Source of the DNA: Catenulispora acidiphila DSM 44928
GTDB lineage: Bacteria; Actinomycetota; Actinomycetes; Streptomycetales; Catenulisporaceae
Direction: 5' to 3'
Length of the DNA stretch: 64,000 bases
NCBI RefSeq assembly: GCF_000024025.1
Contig: NC_013131.1
Span: forward strand, 6,138,001 to 6,202,000
Within the stretch, counting starts at the first letter, position 1. Every line of letters starts with the position of its first letter. The notes beneath the pieces are model-generated. The model did not search any database. It was not told the DNA's origin and saw only the letters and a list, made by a program, of their open reading frames with translations. The translations under genes were made by a program, and so were the position numbers. This document shows positions 7,548 to 17,198 of the stretch, one piece after another.

Positions 7548-8522
7548 ATGGCCGTGGCGACCACAGAATCCCCCTTGGAGAAAGCCCTGCCCCCGCCGGG
7601 CGGCCGCTCCTGGCGCAGTAGGCGGGCCCGGTGGGACCTGAAGTTCTCCCCCTACGCGTTCGTCTCCCCGTTCTTCGTCCTGTTCGCGGCCTTCGGTCTG
7701 TACCCGCTGATCTGGACCGCCTGGACCTCGCTGCACAAGGTCGAGCTGGAGAACCCGGACCAGTCCACCTGGGTGGGCCTGAAGAACTACACAGACCTGC
7801 TGAGCGACCACAACTTCTGGAACGCCTTCCGCAACACCTTCCAGATGGGTGTGCTCTCCACGGTCCCGCAGCTGATGATGGCGCTGGGCCTGGCGCACCT
7901 GCTGAACTACAAACTGCGCGGCCGCACCTTCTGGCGGGTGGCGGTCCTGTCGCCGTTCGCCACGTCGGTGGCCGCCGCGACCCTGGTCTTCGCCCAGCTG
8001 TTCGGCCGCGATTACGGCTTCATCAACTGGGTCCTGCACTTCGCGGGCATCCACGCCATCGACTTCCAGAACGGCACCTGGTCGGCGCAGATCGCCATCT
8101 CGGTGATCGTCACCTGGCGCTGGACCGGCTACAACGCGCTGATCTACCTGGCGGCGATGCAGTCCATCCCCGCCGAGCAGTACGAGAGCGCGGCGATGGA
8201 CGGCGCGAACCGCTGGCAGCAGTTCCGCCACGTGACCGTCCCCGGCCTGCGCCCGACGATCGTGTTCACCATCGTGGTGTCCACCATCGGCGCCAGCCAG
8301 CTGTTCGGCGAGCCGCTGCTGTTCAGCGGCGGCGGCAGCAACCCGGAGATGGGCGGCGTGAGCCGGCAGTACCAGACCCTGTCCATGTACTTCTACGAAC
8401 GCGGATTCACCGACCAACACCTGGGACGGGCCGCCGCGATCGCCTGGGCGATGTTCCTGATGATCGTGCTGTTCGTCCTGATCAACACCCTGTTGGCCCG
8501 CCGCACGCGGTCGGCGAAGTGA
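7548..8522 (+). CDS. ABC transporter permease, MalF/CebF type
   Basis: 324 residues with a cytoplasmic N-terminus and about six membrane segments. The cytoplasmic EAA loop that contacts the ATPase is clear near residue 215 (EQYESAAMDGANRWQQFRHV). It forms a heterodimeric channel with the next gene product for the oligosaccharide bound by the upstream lipoprotein. It begins 145 bp after the binding-protein gene, beyond the stem-loop, and ends 15 bp before the second permease. Confidence 0.92.
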   Translation: MAVATTESPLEKALPPPGGRSWRSRRARWDLKFSPYAFVSPFFVLFAAFGLYPLIWTAWTSLHKVELENPDQSTWVGLKNYTDLLSDHNFWNAFRNTFQMGVLSTVPQLMMALGLAHLLNYKLRGRTFWRVAVLSPFATSVAAATLVFAQLFGRDYGFINWVLHFAGIHAIDFQNGTWSAQIAISVIVTWRWTGYNALIYLAAMQSIPAEQYESAAMDGANRWQQFRHVTVPGLRPTIVFTIVVSTIGASQLFGEPLLFSGGGSNPEMGGVSRQYQTLSMYFYERGFTDQHLGRAAAIAWAMFLMIVLFVLINTLLARRTRSAK

Positions 8523-8537
8523 GGAGCGTGCGCTGAC

Positions 8538-9431
8538 ATGGCGACAGTGATACCGACGGCCCCACGGCGGGCCAAACGCCGCGACCGCAAGAGCGGCGTG
8601 AACCAGGCCGGCAAGCAGATGCACGGCTCCAAGCTCACCTACGTGATCCTCGCCGTCGTGGTGCTGATCTCGATCTTCCCGTTCTACTGGACCATCCTGG
8701 CGGCCTCGACCTCGAACACCGAGATCAACAAGGTCCCGCCGAACTGGCTGCCCGGCGGCAACCTGTTCAAGAACTTCCACGCCGCGCTGAACAACGTGGA
8801 CATGGGCAAGGCCTTGGTGAACTCGCTCATCGTCTCCGGCTGCGTGGCGGCCGGCACGGTGATGTTCTCCACGCTGGCCGGGTTCGCCTTCGCCAAGCTG
8901 CGCTTCCGGTTCCGGAGCGTCCTGCTGGGTCTGACCATCGGCACCATGATGGTGCCCTACCAGCTGGGCATCGTCCCGCTGTTCCTGCTGATGACCAAGC
9001 TCGGCTGGAGCGACCACCTGCAGTCGGTGATCTTCCCGACGCTGGTCAGCGCGTTCGGCGTGTTCTTCATGCGGCAGTACCTGCTCAACGCGCTGCCCGA
9101 CGAGCTGGTCGAGGCCGGCCGGGTGGACGGCGCCTCCTCCCTGCGCATCTTTTTGTCGGTCGTGGTGCCCATCGCCCGGCCGGCGATGGCGGTGCTCGGG
9201 ATGCTGACCTTCATGGCCAGCTGGAACGACTTCTTCTGGCCCATCGTGGTGCTGACCAGCGACAACCCCACGGTGCAGGTGGCCATCGACAACCTCGGGT
9301 CCGGGTACGTCCCGGACGAGTCGATCATCATGGCCGGCACATTGTTGGGGACGCTGCCGGTGCTCGCGGTGTTCATCGTCCTGGGCCGGCAGATCGTCGG
9401 CGGGATCATGCAAGGAGCGGTCAAGGGATGA
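8538..9431 (+). CDS. ABC transporter permease, MalG/CebG type
   Basis: 297 residues with a basic cytoplasmic N-terminus and about six membrane segments. The EAA loop is [20 protein letters not shown] near residue 195. It is the second half of the sugar channel. Its last four bases overlap the start of the beta-glucosidase gene (ATGA), so the glycosidase is translationally coupled to the transporter. Confidence 0.92.
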   Translation: MATVIPTAPRRAKRRDRKSGVNQAGKQMHGSKLTYVILAVVVLISIFPFYWTILAASTSNTEINKVPPNWLPGGNLFKNFHAALNNVDMGKALVNSLIVSGCVAAGTVMFSTLAGFAFAKLRFRFRSVLLGLTIGTMMVPYQLGIVPLFLLMTKLGWSDHLQSVIFPTLVSAFGVFFMRQYLLNALPDELVEAGRVDGASSLRIFLSVVVPIARPAMAVLGMLTFMASWNDFFWPIVVLTSDNPTVQVAIDNLGSGYVPDESIIMAGTLLGTLPVLAVFIVLGRQIVGGIMQGAVKG

Positions 9432-10840
9432 GCGACGGGGTCTTTCCAGAAAACTTCCTGTGGGGCGCGGCCACGGCGGCGTACCAGATCGAGGGCGCGG
9501 CCGCCGAGGGCGGACGCGGACCGTCGATCTGGGACACGTTCAGCCGCACCCCCGGCAAGGTCCTGGCCGGCGACACCGGCGATGTGGCCGCCGACCACTA
9601 CCACCGGTTCCGCGAGGACGTCGCCCTGATGGGCAAGCTGGGCCTGGGCGCCTACCGGTTCTCCACCGCCTGGCCGCGCGTGCAGCCGGCGGGGCGCGGA
9701 CCGGCCAACGCCGAAGGGCTGGCCTTCTACGACGAGCTGGTGGACGAGCTGCTCGGCGCCGGCATCGAGCCGGTGCTGACCCTCTACCACTGGGACCTGC
9801 CGCAGGCGGTGGAGGACGACGGAGGCTGGGGCGCACGCGACACCGCCTACCGGTTCGCCGAATACGCGCGCCTGGTGGCCGAGCGCTTCGCCGACCGGGT
9901 GAAGCAGTGGACCACCCTGAACGAGCCGTTCTGCTCGGCGTTCCTGGGCTACGCCTCCGGCGTGCACGCCCCGGGCCGGCACGAGCCGGAGGTCGCGCTG
10001 CGTGCGGCGCACCACCTGCTGCTCGGGCACGGCCTGGCGCTGCGCGCGCTGCGCGAGACGCTCCCGGCCGAGGCGCAGGTCTCGATCACGCTGAACGCGA
10101 CCGAGTTCCGGCCGCTGACCGACTCCCCGGAGGACGCCGACGCCCAGCGCCGGGTCGACGCGATCCAGAACCGCGTCTTCCTGGACCCGGTGTTCCGCGG
10201 CGCCTACCCGGAGGACCTGATCCGCGACACGGCGGCGGTGACCGACTGGTCCTTCGTCGAGCCCGGGGATCTGGAGCTGATCAGCGCCAAGGTGGACCAG
10301 CTGGGGATCAACTTCTACAACCCCTCGCTGGTCGCCGCGCCGCTGCCGCCGGGCGCCGAGGCCGGCCCGCGCGACGACGGCCACGGCCAGTCGGAGTACT
10401 CGCCGTGGGTGGGCAGCGAGGGCGCGGTGCGCTTCGCCCGGCAGGACGGCGAGCGGACCGCGATGGACTGGGTCGTGGACCCCTCCGGCCTGGTCGACCT
10501 GCTGCTGCGGATCCACAACGACTACGGCCCGATACCGATCGCGGTGACCGAGAACGGCGCGGCGTTCGAGGACGTCCCCGGACCCGACGGGGAGGTGGAC
10601 GACCCGCGCCGGATCGCCTATCTGCAGGCCCACATCGCGGCCGTTCGCGACGCCCTGGCGGCCGGCGTGGACATGCGCGGGTATTTCGTCTGGTCGCTGC
10701 TGGATAATTTCGAGTGGAGCTACGGATACTCCAAGCGGTTCGGCATCGTGCGTGTCGATTTCGCGACCGGGAAGCGCGTCGTGAAGGCCTCTGGACAGTG
10801 GTACCGCCGGATCGTCGAGGGCAACGGGAGCAGTTTGTGA
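9428..10840 (+). CDS. GH1 family beta-glucosidase
   Basis: 470 residues, full length for glycoside hydrolase family 1. It has the N-terminal signature ([15 protein letters not shown]), the acid/base Glu166 in TTLNEP and the nucleophile Glu375 in VTENG. The C-terminal part is typical ([22 protein letters not shown]). There is no signal peptide, so it acts in the cytoplasm on imported beta-glucosides, probably releasing glucose from cello-oligosaccharides. The family also includes beta-galactosidases and 6-phospho-beta-glucosidases. An ABC importer rather than a PTS in the operon argues against the phospho type. Confidence 0.94.
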   Translation: MSDGVFPENFLWGAATAAYQIEGAAAEGGRGPSIWDTFSRTPGKVLAGDTGDVAADHYHRFREDVALMGKLGLGAYRFSTAWPRVQPAGRGPANAEGLAFYDELVDELLGAGIEPVLTLYHWDLPQAVEDDGGWGARDTAYRFAEYARLVAERFADRVKQWTTLNEPFCSAFLGYASGVHAPGRHEPEVALRAAHHLLLGHGLALRALRETLPAEAQVSITLNATEFRPLTDSPEDADAQRRVDAIQNRVFLDPVFRGAYPEDLIRDTAAVTDWSFVEPGDLELISAKVDQLGINFYNPSLVAAPLPPGAEAGPRDDGHGQSEYSPWVGSEGAVRFARQDGERTAMDWVVDPSGLVDLLLRIHNDYGPIPIAVTENGAAFEDVPGPDGEVDDPRRIAYLQAHIAAVRDALAAGVDMRGYFVWSLLDNFEWSYGYSKRFGIVRVDFATGKRVVKASGQWYRRIVEGNGSSL

Positions 10841-11856
10841 GCGCGGGGAGCCGGAGCAGTGCGGGCGGGACCGCGTCACCGACGCTGGAGACGGTGGCAG
10901 CAGCCGCCGGAGTCTCCCGCGCCACGGTGTCGCGGGTGGTCAACGGCGGCGCGAAGGTCTCCCCGGAGGTCCGCGCCGCGGTCGAGGCGGCCATCGCCGA
11001 CCTCGGCTACTCCCCCAACCGCGCTGCCCGCTCCCTGGTGACCCGTCGCACCGGCTCGGTGGCCCTGGTGGTCAGCGAGCCGGAGGCGCGGGTGTTCAGC
11101 GACCCGATGCTGGCCGGTATCACCCGCGCGATCGGCCAGGCGCTGGCCGAGACCGATCTGCAGCTGGTGCTGATGATGGTCCCGGCGGACTCCGGCCGCC
11201 GCCGGCTGACCCGCTACCTGCTCGGCGGGCACGTCGACGGCGTCATGCTGATGTCGCTGCACGGCGACGACCCGCTGGTGAAGGAACTGTCTCTGGCCTC
11301 GCTGCCGGTGGTCCTGATGGGCCGCCCGATGAGCCCGCTGCCGATCCCGCACGTGGACTCCGACAGTGTGGACGGCGCCCGCCAGGCCACCCACCACCTG
11401 CAGGCGCTGGGGCGCACGAAGATCGCCACCATCGCCGGGCCCTCGGACATGTGCGCCGGCGTGGACCGCCTGCTGGGCTACCGGCAGGCGCTGGACGGTC
11501 CGGGCATCGTCGCCCGCGGCGACTTCAGCATGGCCTCCGGGGAGGCCGCGATGACCGAACTGCTGGCCCGCGAGCCGGACGTGGACGGCGTGTTCGCGGC
11601 CAGCGACCTGATGGCGGCCGGCGCGCTGCGGGCGCTGCGCGCCGGCGGCCGCCGGGTCCCGGACGACGTGGCCCTGGTCGGCTACGACGACCTGGACGTC
11701 GCCGAACTCACCGAACCGCCGCTGACCACGGTCCACCAGCCGCTGTCGGCCATGGCGCGGGCGATGGTCGCCTCGCTGCTGCGGCAGATCGCCGGCGACC
11801 GCGCGCCGGAGTCGGTGGTCCTGCCGAACGCACTGGTGGTGCGGTCCTCGGCGTGA
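10837..11856 (+). CDS. LacI family repressor of the sugar operon
   Basis: 339 residues from a GTG overlapping the beta-glucosidase stop (GTGA, 10837-10840), with CGGGAG upstream. The LacI helix-turn-helix and hinge are at residues ~10-65 ([22 protein letters not shown], then [20 protein letters not shown]). A periplasmic-binding-like effector domain follows, with the usual ending ([20 protein letters not shown]). As the last gene of the operon it should bind the two TGAGAGCGCTCTCA sites upstream of the binding-protein gene, giving autoregulation. CebR responds to cellobiose; the inducer here is inferred by analogy. Confidence 0.92.
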   Translation: MSAGSRSSAGGTASPTLETVAAAAGVSRATVSRVVNGGAKVSPEVRAAVEAAIADLGYSPNRAARSLVTRRTGSVALVVSEPEARVFSDPMLAGITRAIGQALAETDLQLVLMMVPADSGRRRLTRYLLGGHVDGVMLMSLHGDDPLVKELSLASLPVVLMGRPMSPLPIPHVDSDSVDGARQATHHLQALGRTKIATIAGPSDMCAGVDRLLGYRQALDGPGIVARGDFSMASGEAAMTELLAREPDVDGVFAASDLMAAGALRALRAGGRRVPDDVALVGYDDLDVAELTEPPLTTVHQPLSAMARAMVASLLRQIAGDRAPESVVLPNALVVRSSA

Positions 11857-11916
11857 CTTGGAGCAACTAACACCCAAAGCTGCCGGGCTCCTCGGCATGG
11901 GAGTCCGGCGCCCAAC

Positions 11917-11955
11917 GCGGCCCGGCCGGAGTGGTGAGGGATCCGGCCGGGTCGC
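11917..11955. terminator. stem-loop terminator of the sugar operon
   Basis: GCGGCCCGGCCGGA and TCCGGCCGGGTCGC form a 14-bp stem with one mismatch around an 11-nt loop, followed by TTTCAGTTT. It lies between convergent genes and probably serves both. Confidence 0.8.
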
Positions 11956-11957
11956 TT

Positions 11958-12860
11958 TCAGTTTCCTGACAGCCCGGCGGCAGTCGGCGCACCGAACCGG
12001 GCGAGGTAGTGCCACACCCGCTTGAGCGCCTGCGGATCGTGCTTGCCGGTCGCGGCCGCCTCGCCGATCACCCGCGGGGTCAGCAGCCCGTCGGGCGCTA
12101 TCTCCCGCGCCAGCTCGACGAACTCCGGGCCGCGGTATTCCGGATACCGCGCCATCTCCTCCAGCGTCAGCCGGAACCCGGGATGCCACTGGACCCGGCA
12201 CGGCAGCTTGCCCGCCAGCTCCTCGACCTCCGTGCCCTGATAGCAGGGATCAAGCACGAGCGCCTCGACGTCGCGGTCCAGCCGCACCTCGCCGTGGACC
12301 TGGGCCTCGATGTAGTCGTCGAGGGCGTCGGCGCCGGTGTCGGCGAGCGCCCGGCCGATCAGGTCCAGCGCCGTCGCCACCCCGAAGTGCTCCGGTTCCA
12401 GGAAGCTGTCCGGGTAGCAGAACGTCGCGCGCCGCAGCGCCCGCGCGTCGAGCACGAAGTACGCCGATCCGAAGCGCGGCGCGGCTCCCACGGCCTTGCC
12501 GCGGAAGTTCAGCGCGCCGTAGACCGGCCGCTGCTCGGCCGCCGCGTCGTCGTACGCGCCGCCGAAGATGCGGCTCTCCCAGCGCCAGCGGTCGCCGCCG
12601 GGGTGCGCGGTCAGCCCGCCGTTGCTCGTGCCGGTGACGAACTGCGAGCGGTACACCCCGGCCGCGGCGAGGTCCGCCAGGACCGGCGGCTCGCCCCGGT
12701 CCGGGTGGAAGTTCAGCGTGACGCGCAGTGCGGCGTCCACCGGCGCTCCGGTCGAGCGCGCCGTGACGTGGGCGAGCGCGCGCCGCGCCGAGTCCACGAT
12801 CCCGTCACCCGCATCGCCTGTGTCACCCGCGTCACCCGCGTCACCCGTGTCGCCCAGCAT
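11958..12860 (-). CDS. DUF3626 family protein
   Basis: 300 residues. The body matches my recollection of DUF3626: LNFHPDR near residue 50, YRSQFVTGTSNGGLTAHPGGDRWRWE, FGGAYD, YGALNFRG, PRFGSAYFVL and PCYQGTEVEELA. The His- and Asp-rich conserved motifs suggest an enzyme, but I know of no established activity. The first ~20 residues are a GDAGDTGDAGD repeat encoded by 9-bp DNA repeats, an expansion outside the conserved domain. CATACT lies 6 nt before the ATG, so a leaderless start is plausible. A second possibility is read-through from the ROK gene, whose stop is 25 bp upstream. Confidence 0.75.
   Translation of the reverse strand: MLGDTGDAGDAGDTGDAGDGIVDSARRALAHVTARSTGAPVDAALRVTLNFHPDRGEPPVLADLAAAGVYRSQFVTGTSNGGLTAHPGGDRWRWESRIFGGAYDDAAAEQRPVYGALNFRGKAVGAAPRFGSAYFVLDARALRRATFCYPDSFLEPEHFGVATALDLIGRALADTGADALDDYIEAQVHGEVRLDRDVEALVLDPCYQGTEVEELAGKLPCRVQWHPGFRLTLEEMARYPEYRGPEFVELAREIAPDGLLTPRVIGEAAATGKHDPQALKRVWHYLARFGAPTAAGLSGN
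12804..12857. repeat. six 9-bp tandem repeats in the DUF3626 N-terminus
   Basis: GTCACCCGC-type units repeat six times (three identical, three variant) directly after the start codon and encode alternating Gly-Asp-Thr/Ala. Confidence 0.85.
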
Positions 12861-12885
12861 GGCGGCAGTATGCCGCAGGCGACGA

Positions 12886-14064
12886 TCACACGTCTCCGAT
12901 GATTCCGGCCATCCCCTCCGCCGACAGCAGGTGCCGCGCCGCGAGCCGCACCGCCCCGAGCATCCCGGCGCGCTCCCCCAGCACCGAGGTCTCGATCGCC
13001 AGGCTGCGGGTGGCCAGCGGCAGCGCCCGGCGGTAGATCACCGCGCGCACGTCGGCGAGCAGGTCCTCGTGCAGCTTGGCGAGGATGCCGCCGATGACGA
13101 TGGTGTCCGGGTTGTGGAAGGACACCAGCGAGGCCAGGACCTCGCCGATGCGCTGGCCGGCCAGCCGGACGTGGCGGCGGGCCGCGGCGTGCCCGGCGGA
13201 GACCAGGCGGACCACGTCGGCGGCGCGCGCCGCGTCGGCGCCCTGCGCCCGCAGTGCCGCCGCTATCGCCGCGCCGGAGGCGACCGCCTCCACGCAGCCG
13301 GTGTTGCCGCAGTGGCAGAGCACGTCCTCGTGCCCGGGCAGCTGGATGTGGCCGATGTCGCCGGCCGCGCCGGAGGCGCCGCGGTGCAGGACGCCGTCGG
13401 AGACGATGCCGCAGCCGATGCCGGTGCCGACCTTGACGTACAGCAGGTGCCGGCTGGCCTGGCGGTGCGTGTACTCCCCGAGGGCCATCGCGTTGACGTC
13501 GTTGTCGACCAGCACGGGAGCGGCGTAGCGGCCCTCGAAGTACGCCGGGATCCGGCAGCCGTCCCAGCCGGCCATGATCGGCGGGCGCACCACGGTGCCG
13601 CTGGCGAACTCCACCGGGCCCGGGACGCCGATCCCGACCGCGCGCAGATGGTCCGCCGGGCGTCCGGCGGCGGCGAGCAGCTCCTCCAGGTCGGTGCGCA
13701 CCCCGGCCAGGACGGCGTCGGGACCGGCGTTGATGTCGATGGCGCGCTCGCGTTCGGCGAGCACCCGCCCGGACAAGGTGGCGACCGCCAGCCGGCTGTG
13801 GGTGGCGCCCAGATCGCAGCCGGCGACCACGATCCGGGCGTCGGACAGGTCCAGCGCCAGCGGCGGGCGGCCGCGGTCGGTGGCCGCCGGCTCGGTCTCG
13901 ACCAGCAGCCCGCGCTCGATGAGCAGGTCCACCCGCTGGGCTATGGCCGCCCGGGAGAGCCCGGTGGCGCCGACGATCGCCGAACGGGTGGTCGCCGCAC
14001 CGTCCGCGACCAGCCCGGCGAGCTCGCTCAGCGACGCCATGCGCCGCCTGGCCGCACTGTTCAT
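12886..14064 (-). CDS. ROK family transcriptional regulator
   Basis: 392 residues. An N-terminal winged helix (residues ~10-65; TTRSAIVGATGLSRAAIAQRVDLLIERGLL) is followed by a sugar-kinase-like ROK domain. It has the first phosphate motif VVAGCDLGATHSRLAV, the GHIQL motif and the zinc-binding CHCGNTGCVEA near residue 250. ROK repressors of the NagC/XylR group lose DNA affinity when a sugar binds. The gene is divergent from the oxidoreductase/isomerase operon at 14238, the obvious target, and a GGGAGGGG sequence precedes its ATG. The conserved DGAT/GHxxL residues leave open residual kinase activity. Confidence 0.9.
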   Translation of the reverse strand: MNSAARRRMASLSELAGLVADGAATTRSAIVGATGLSRAAIAQRVDLLIERGLLVETEPAATDRGRPPLALDLSDARIVVAGCDLGATHSRLAVATLSGRVLAERERAIDINAGPDAVLAGVRTDLEELLAAAGRPADHLRAVGIGVPGPVEFASGTVVRPPIMAGWDGCRIPAYFEGRYAAPVLVDNDVNAMALGEYTHRQASRHLLYVKVGTGIGCGIVSDGVLHRGASGAAGDIGHIQLPGHEDVLCHCGNTGCVEAVASGAAIAAALRAQGADAARAADVVRLVSAGHAAARRHVRLAGQRIGEVLASLVSFHNPDTIVIGGILAKLHEDLLADVRAVIYRRALPLATRSLAIETSVLGERAGMLGAVRLAARHLLSAEGMAGIIGDV

Positions 14065-14107
14065 CAGACCCCTCCCGCCGGCGTCCGGCGGACAGGCGCC
14101 GGACGCT

Positions 14108-14169
14108 TCTTTATGACAGAACTAAGCCTAATGATGCCTCTTGTCAGTCGTAAAGAGCAGCCATATCGT
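14108..14169. promoter_or_regulatory. divergent control region: operator and promoter of the oxidoreductase operon
   Basis: TCTTTATGAC (14108-14117) and GTCGTAAAGA (14147-14156) form an inverted repeat with one mismatch between the ROK gene and the plus-strand operon. Inside it, TGACA and TGTCA form a further pair. The plus-strand promoter candidate is TTGTCA (14141-14146), 17 nt, TATCGT (14164-14169), so the right arm lies in its spacer. This fits repression by the divergent ROK protein. Confidence 0.5.
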
Positions 14170-14237
14170 CGATCTCGGAGCCGGTGTGGGTCGGCTCTGG
14201 TGGTGATCGAGGCGGGAAACGGCGCTCGGGAGGGCAG

Positions 14238-15422
14238 ATGACGGTGCGGGCGGGCATAGCCGGAGCGGGAATGGTCGCGGCGGTGCACGCCGACGCGATC
14301 CGCCGCTCCGGGGGATCCGTCGTCGGCGTCGCGGCCTCCACCCCGGAACGGTCGAAGGCCGCGGTCCCGCGAGTGGGAGCGGACCGCGCCTTCGACTCCG
14401 CCGAGGAGTTGGCGATCGCCGACGAGATCGACGTGCTGCACGTCTGCACGCCGAACGCGCTGCACGGGCCGCTGGTCCGCGCGGCGCTGTCGGCCGGCAA
14501 GCATGTGGTCTGCGAGAAGCCGCTGTCGCTGACCGGCGCGGACTCCGACATCCTGGTCGAGCTGGCGGCGCGCGCCGGGTTGGTGAACGCGGTCCCGCTG
14601 GTCTACCGCTACCACCCGCTGACCGTCGAGGCCCGCGAACGGGTGCGGCGTGAGGAGATCGGCGACATCCGCCTGATCCACGGCCACTATCTGCAGGACT
14701 GGCTGGCGCGTCCGGAGGACAACAACTGGCGCGTGGACCCGGCCGTCGGCGGGGCGTCCCGGGCGTTCGCCGACATCGGCTCGCACTGGTGCGACCTGGT
14801 CGAGTGGATCAGCGGGCACCGGATCAGCGAGCTGACCGCGGCGACGCAGACCGTGCTGCCCAAGCGCTCGGCCGCCGGCCGGGAGACTTTCACCGGAACC
14901 GGCACCGAAAGCGCGGCGGAATCAGCCGAATCGGCGAACTCGGCGGACTCAGCGGACTCGGCGCAGTCCGCCGAAACCTTCGTCACCACCGAGGACGCCG
15001 TCCAGGTCCTGTTCCGCACCGACCGCGGCGCGACCGGCGCCCTGGTCGTCTCGCAGGTCTCGCCGGGGCGCAAGAACCGGCTCTGGTTCGAGATCGACGG
15101 CGCCGAGCGCAGCCTGTCCTACGACGGCGAGGACCCCGAGTCCCTGCTGCTGGGCGGGCGCGACCGGACCGAGATCGTGCGCCGCGACGCGCTGACGGAG
15201 CAGGCGGGGAGGATCAACGCGGTGCCCGCCGGCCACCCGTGGGGCTACCGCGACTGCTTCGCCGCGTTCACCGCGGACGTCTACGCCGCGATCCGGGACC
15301 CGGAGACGGCCGCGCGCACGGCGCCGGCGTTCCCGACCTTCGCCGACGCCGCCCGCACCGCCCACATCACCGACGCGGTCCTGAACTCCGCCGCGCACCG
15401 CTCCTGGATCGAGGTGTCCTGA
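14238..15422 (+). CDS. Gfo/Idh/MocA family NAD(P)-dependent oxidoreductase
   Basis: 394 residues with GGGAGGG upstream. The N-terminal Rossmann domain starts AGIAGAGMVAAVHADAIRR, and the conserved CEKPLSL motif near residue 95 supplies the Lys used in catalysis. The C-terminal alpha/beta domain contains DIGSHWCDL. Family members oxidise or reduce sugars, inositols and their 3-keto derivatives. Residues ~227-244 are an (Ala-X-Ser)6 insert encoded by 9-bp repeats, in a loop not conserved in the family. It is the first gene of a four-gene operon, only 1 bp from the next gene. Confidence 0.88.
   Translation: MTVRAGIAGAGMVAAVHADAIRRSGGSVVGVAASTPERSKAAVPRVGADRAFDSAEELAIADEIDVLHVCTPNALHGPLVRAALSAGKHVVCEKPLSLTGADSDILVELAARAGLVNAVPLVYRYHPLTVEARERVRREEIGDIRLIHGHYLQDWLARPEDNNWRVDPAVGGASRAFADIGSHWCDLVEWISGHRISELTAATQTVLPKRSAAGRETFTGTGTESAAESAESANSADSADSAQSAETFVTTEDAVQVLFRTDRGATGALVVSQVSPGRKNRLWFEIDGAERSLSYDGEDPESLLLGGRDRTEIVRRDALTEQAGRINAVPAGHPWGYRDCFAAFTADVYAAIRDPETAARTAPAFPTFADAARTAHITDAVLNSAAHRSWIEVS
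14916..14969 (+). repeat. six 9-bp repeats inside the oxidoreductase gene
   Basis: Six codon triplets encode Ala-(Glu/Asn/Asp/Gln)-Ser in phase with the reading frame, an in-frame expansion of a surface loop. Confidence 0.85.
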
Positions 15423-15423
15423 C

Positions 15424-16344
15424 ATGAAACTGGGCTTTCTGACCGCCTGCCTGCCCCAGGTCCCGCTGGCGGACATCGCCGCCTGGGCCGCCGAAAACGA
15501 TTACGCCGCCTTGGAAGTCGCCGTCTGGCCGAAGGTCGGCGGGCGCGAGTTCGAGGCCGGCCACATCGACGTCGCGCACTTCGGCGCCGGACAGGCCGAG
15601 GAGGTCACCGAGCTGTTCGCCAAGCACCGGCTGACCCTGTCCTCGCTGGCGTACTACGAGAACAACCTGCACCCGGACGAGGGACGGCGCGAGGAGATCG
15701 CGGCGCACGTGCTGCACGCGGTGGACGCCGCGGCGCTGCTCGGCGTGGAGACCGTCGGCACGTTCATCGGCCGGCACCCCGGTCTGAGCGTGAAGGAGAA
15801 CGTCGCGCTGGCCGAGCAGACCTTCCCGCGGCTGGTCGACTACGCCGGGGAGCGCGGCGTGAAGATCATCATCGAGAACTGCGTCATGGAGGGCTGGCAC
15901 CCCGACGGCTACCCCGGCAACATCGCCTACTCCCCCGAGCTGTGGGAGTGGATGTTCTCGCTCGGGCTCTACCTGAACTACGACCCCTCGCACCTGCTGT
16001 GGATCGGGATCGACCCGGTGACCGCGCTCAAGCCCTACGTCGACCGCATCCCGCACGCGCAGGCCAAGGACACCCAGCTGGACCCGCTGGCGCGCGACCG
16101 CTACGGCTTCTTCGGCAAGACCCTGAGCCGGGAGCACCCCTGGGACGAGGGCTGGTGGCGCTACCGCGTGCCGGGCCTGGGGCAGGTGGACTGGAGCGGC
16201 GTGGTGGACGCGCTGTACGAGGGCGGGTTCACCGGGGTGCTGAGCGTGGAGCACGAGGACCCGGTGTGGGGCGGCACCGAGGAGAAGGTCAAGCAGGGAC
16301 TGCGGATCGCCCACCGCACGCTCTCGCCGCTCATCGTCGGGTAG
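15424..16344 (+). CDS. sugar phosphate isomerase/epimerase-like TIM-barrel protein
   Basis: 306 residues of the AP-endonuclease-2-type TIM barrel. KLGFLTACLPQVPLADIAAWA opens the barrel. Metal ligands of the family are expected in IIIENCVMEGW (Glu), YDPSHLLWIGID (Asp, His), HAQAKDTQLD (His, Asp) and VLSVEHEDPVW (Glu). The family covers xylose-isomerase-like enzymes, inosose dehydratases and enzymes acting on 3-keto-glycosides. Being sandwiched between two Gfo/Idh/MocA enzymes favours an oxidised sugar as substrate. It starts one base after the stop of the preceding gene. Confidence 0.87.
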   Translation: MKLGFLTACLPQVPLADIAAWAAENDYAALEVAVWPKVGGREFEAGHIDVAHFGAGQAEEVTELFAKHRLTLSSLAYYENNLHPDEGRREEIAAHVLHAVDAAALLGVETVGTFIGRHPGLSVKENVALAEQTFPRLVDYAGERGVKIIIENCVMEGWHPDGYPGNIAYSPELWEWMFSLGLYLNYDPSHLLWIGIDPVTALKPYVDRIPHAQAKDTQLDPLARDRYGFFGKTLSREHPWDEGWWRYRVPGLGQVDWSGVVDALYEGGFTGVLSVEHEDPVWGGTEEKVKQGLRIAHRTLSPLIVG

Positions 16345-16445
16345 CCGGGCGCGGCACCACCCCCGCACGGCGCGCATCACGGTGCGCGCACGCTGTACAC
16401 CGCTGGACTTCGCTGAACCGCTTAACACTCGAAGAAGGCCTGACC

Positions 16446-17198
16446 ATGACCCGCAAGCCGAGCGTGCAGCTCTACACCGTCCGCGACCACTTGACCGACA
16501 TCTCCCAGCGCGAGGGCACCCTGAAGCGCCTCGCCGACATCGGCTTCACCGCCGTCGAGCCCTTCGACCCGACGACGGACCCGGCGGGCTTCCGCGCCCT
16601 GGCCGACGACCTGGGACTGTCCGTCTCCGGCGCGCACGCCATGGCGCTGGTGCGCGAGCCGGACACCGGGCCGGTGTTCGAAGCCCTCGCCACCATCGGC
16701 ACCGACCTGGCGATCCTCCCGGCCGGCATCCCGGAGGAGACGTTCACCACCCACGACGGGCTCAAGCGCGCCGCGGACCAGCTGAACGCGCTGGCGGCGA
16801 AGGCCGCCGAGGCCGGACTGCGGTTCGGCTACCACAACCACTGGTGGGAGTTCGAGCCCGTCCTGGAGGGCCGCCACGCCCTGGAGATCCTGGTCGACCT
16901 GGTCGACCCGGCGGTGGTCTTCGAGGTGGACACCTACTGGGCCACGGTCGGCGGCGCGGATGCCGCGGCGGTCCTGGAGCGCCTGGGCGAGCGCGTGGTG
17001 GCGCTGCACGTCAAGGACGGTCCGACGGTCAAGGGCGAGCCGAACGTCGCCGTCGGCACCGGCGCGATGCCGGTGCCCGCGGTCCTGGCCGCCGCGCCGG
17101 ACGCCTGGCGCGTGATCGAGTTCGACGAATGCGCCACGGACATCTTCGAGGCGCTGGCGCAGAGCCTGGCTTACGTGAACGATCTGGAGGGGACGTGA
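16446..17198 (+). CDS. second sugar phosphate isomerase/epimerase-like protein
   Basis: 250 residues, a shorter TIM barrel of the same superfamily: SVQLYTVRDHL at the start, FGYHNHWWEF, VFEVDTYWATVGG, VVALHVKDG and VIEFDECATD supply the Glu/Asp/His metal-site positions. It resembles the short inosose isomerase/dehydratase-like subgroup and is clearly distinct from its neighbour. The ATG at 16446 is preceded by GAAGAAGG. A ~100-bp gap separates it from the previous gene, and it overlaps the next by GTGA. Confidence 0.87.
   Translation: MTRKPSVQLYTVRDHLTDISQREGTLKRLADIGFTAVEPFDPTTDPAGFRALADDLGLSVSGAHAMALVREPDTGPVFEALATIGTDLAILPAGIPEETFTTHDGLKRAADQLNALAAKAAEAGLRFGYHNHWWEFEPVLEGRHALEILVDLVDPAVVFEVDTYWATVGGADAAAVLERLGERVVALHVKDGPTVKGEPNVAVGTGAMPVPAVLAAAPDAWRVIEFDECATDIFEALAQSLAYVNDLEGT

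Noticed and set aside
6183-9413. Very long open frame on the minus strand opposite the sugar transporter genes
   Set aside because: A GC-bias shadow: His/Gln/Arg-rich translation without domains, opposite genes with intact ABC motifs.
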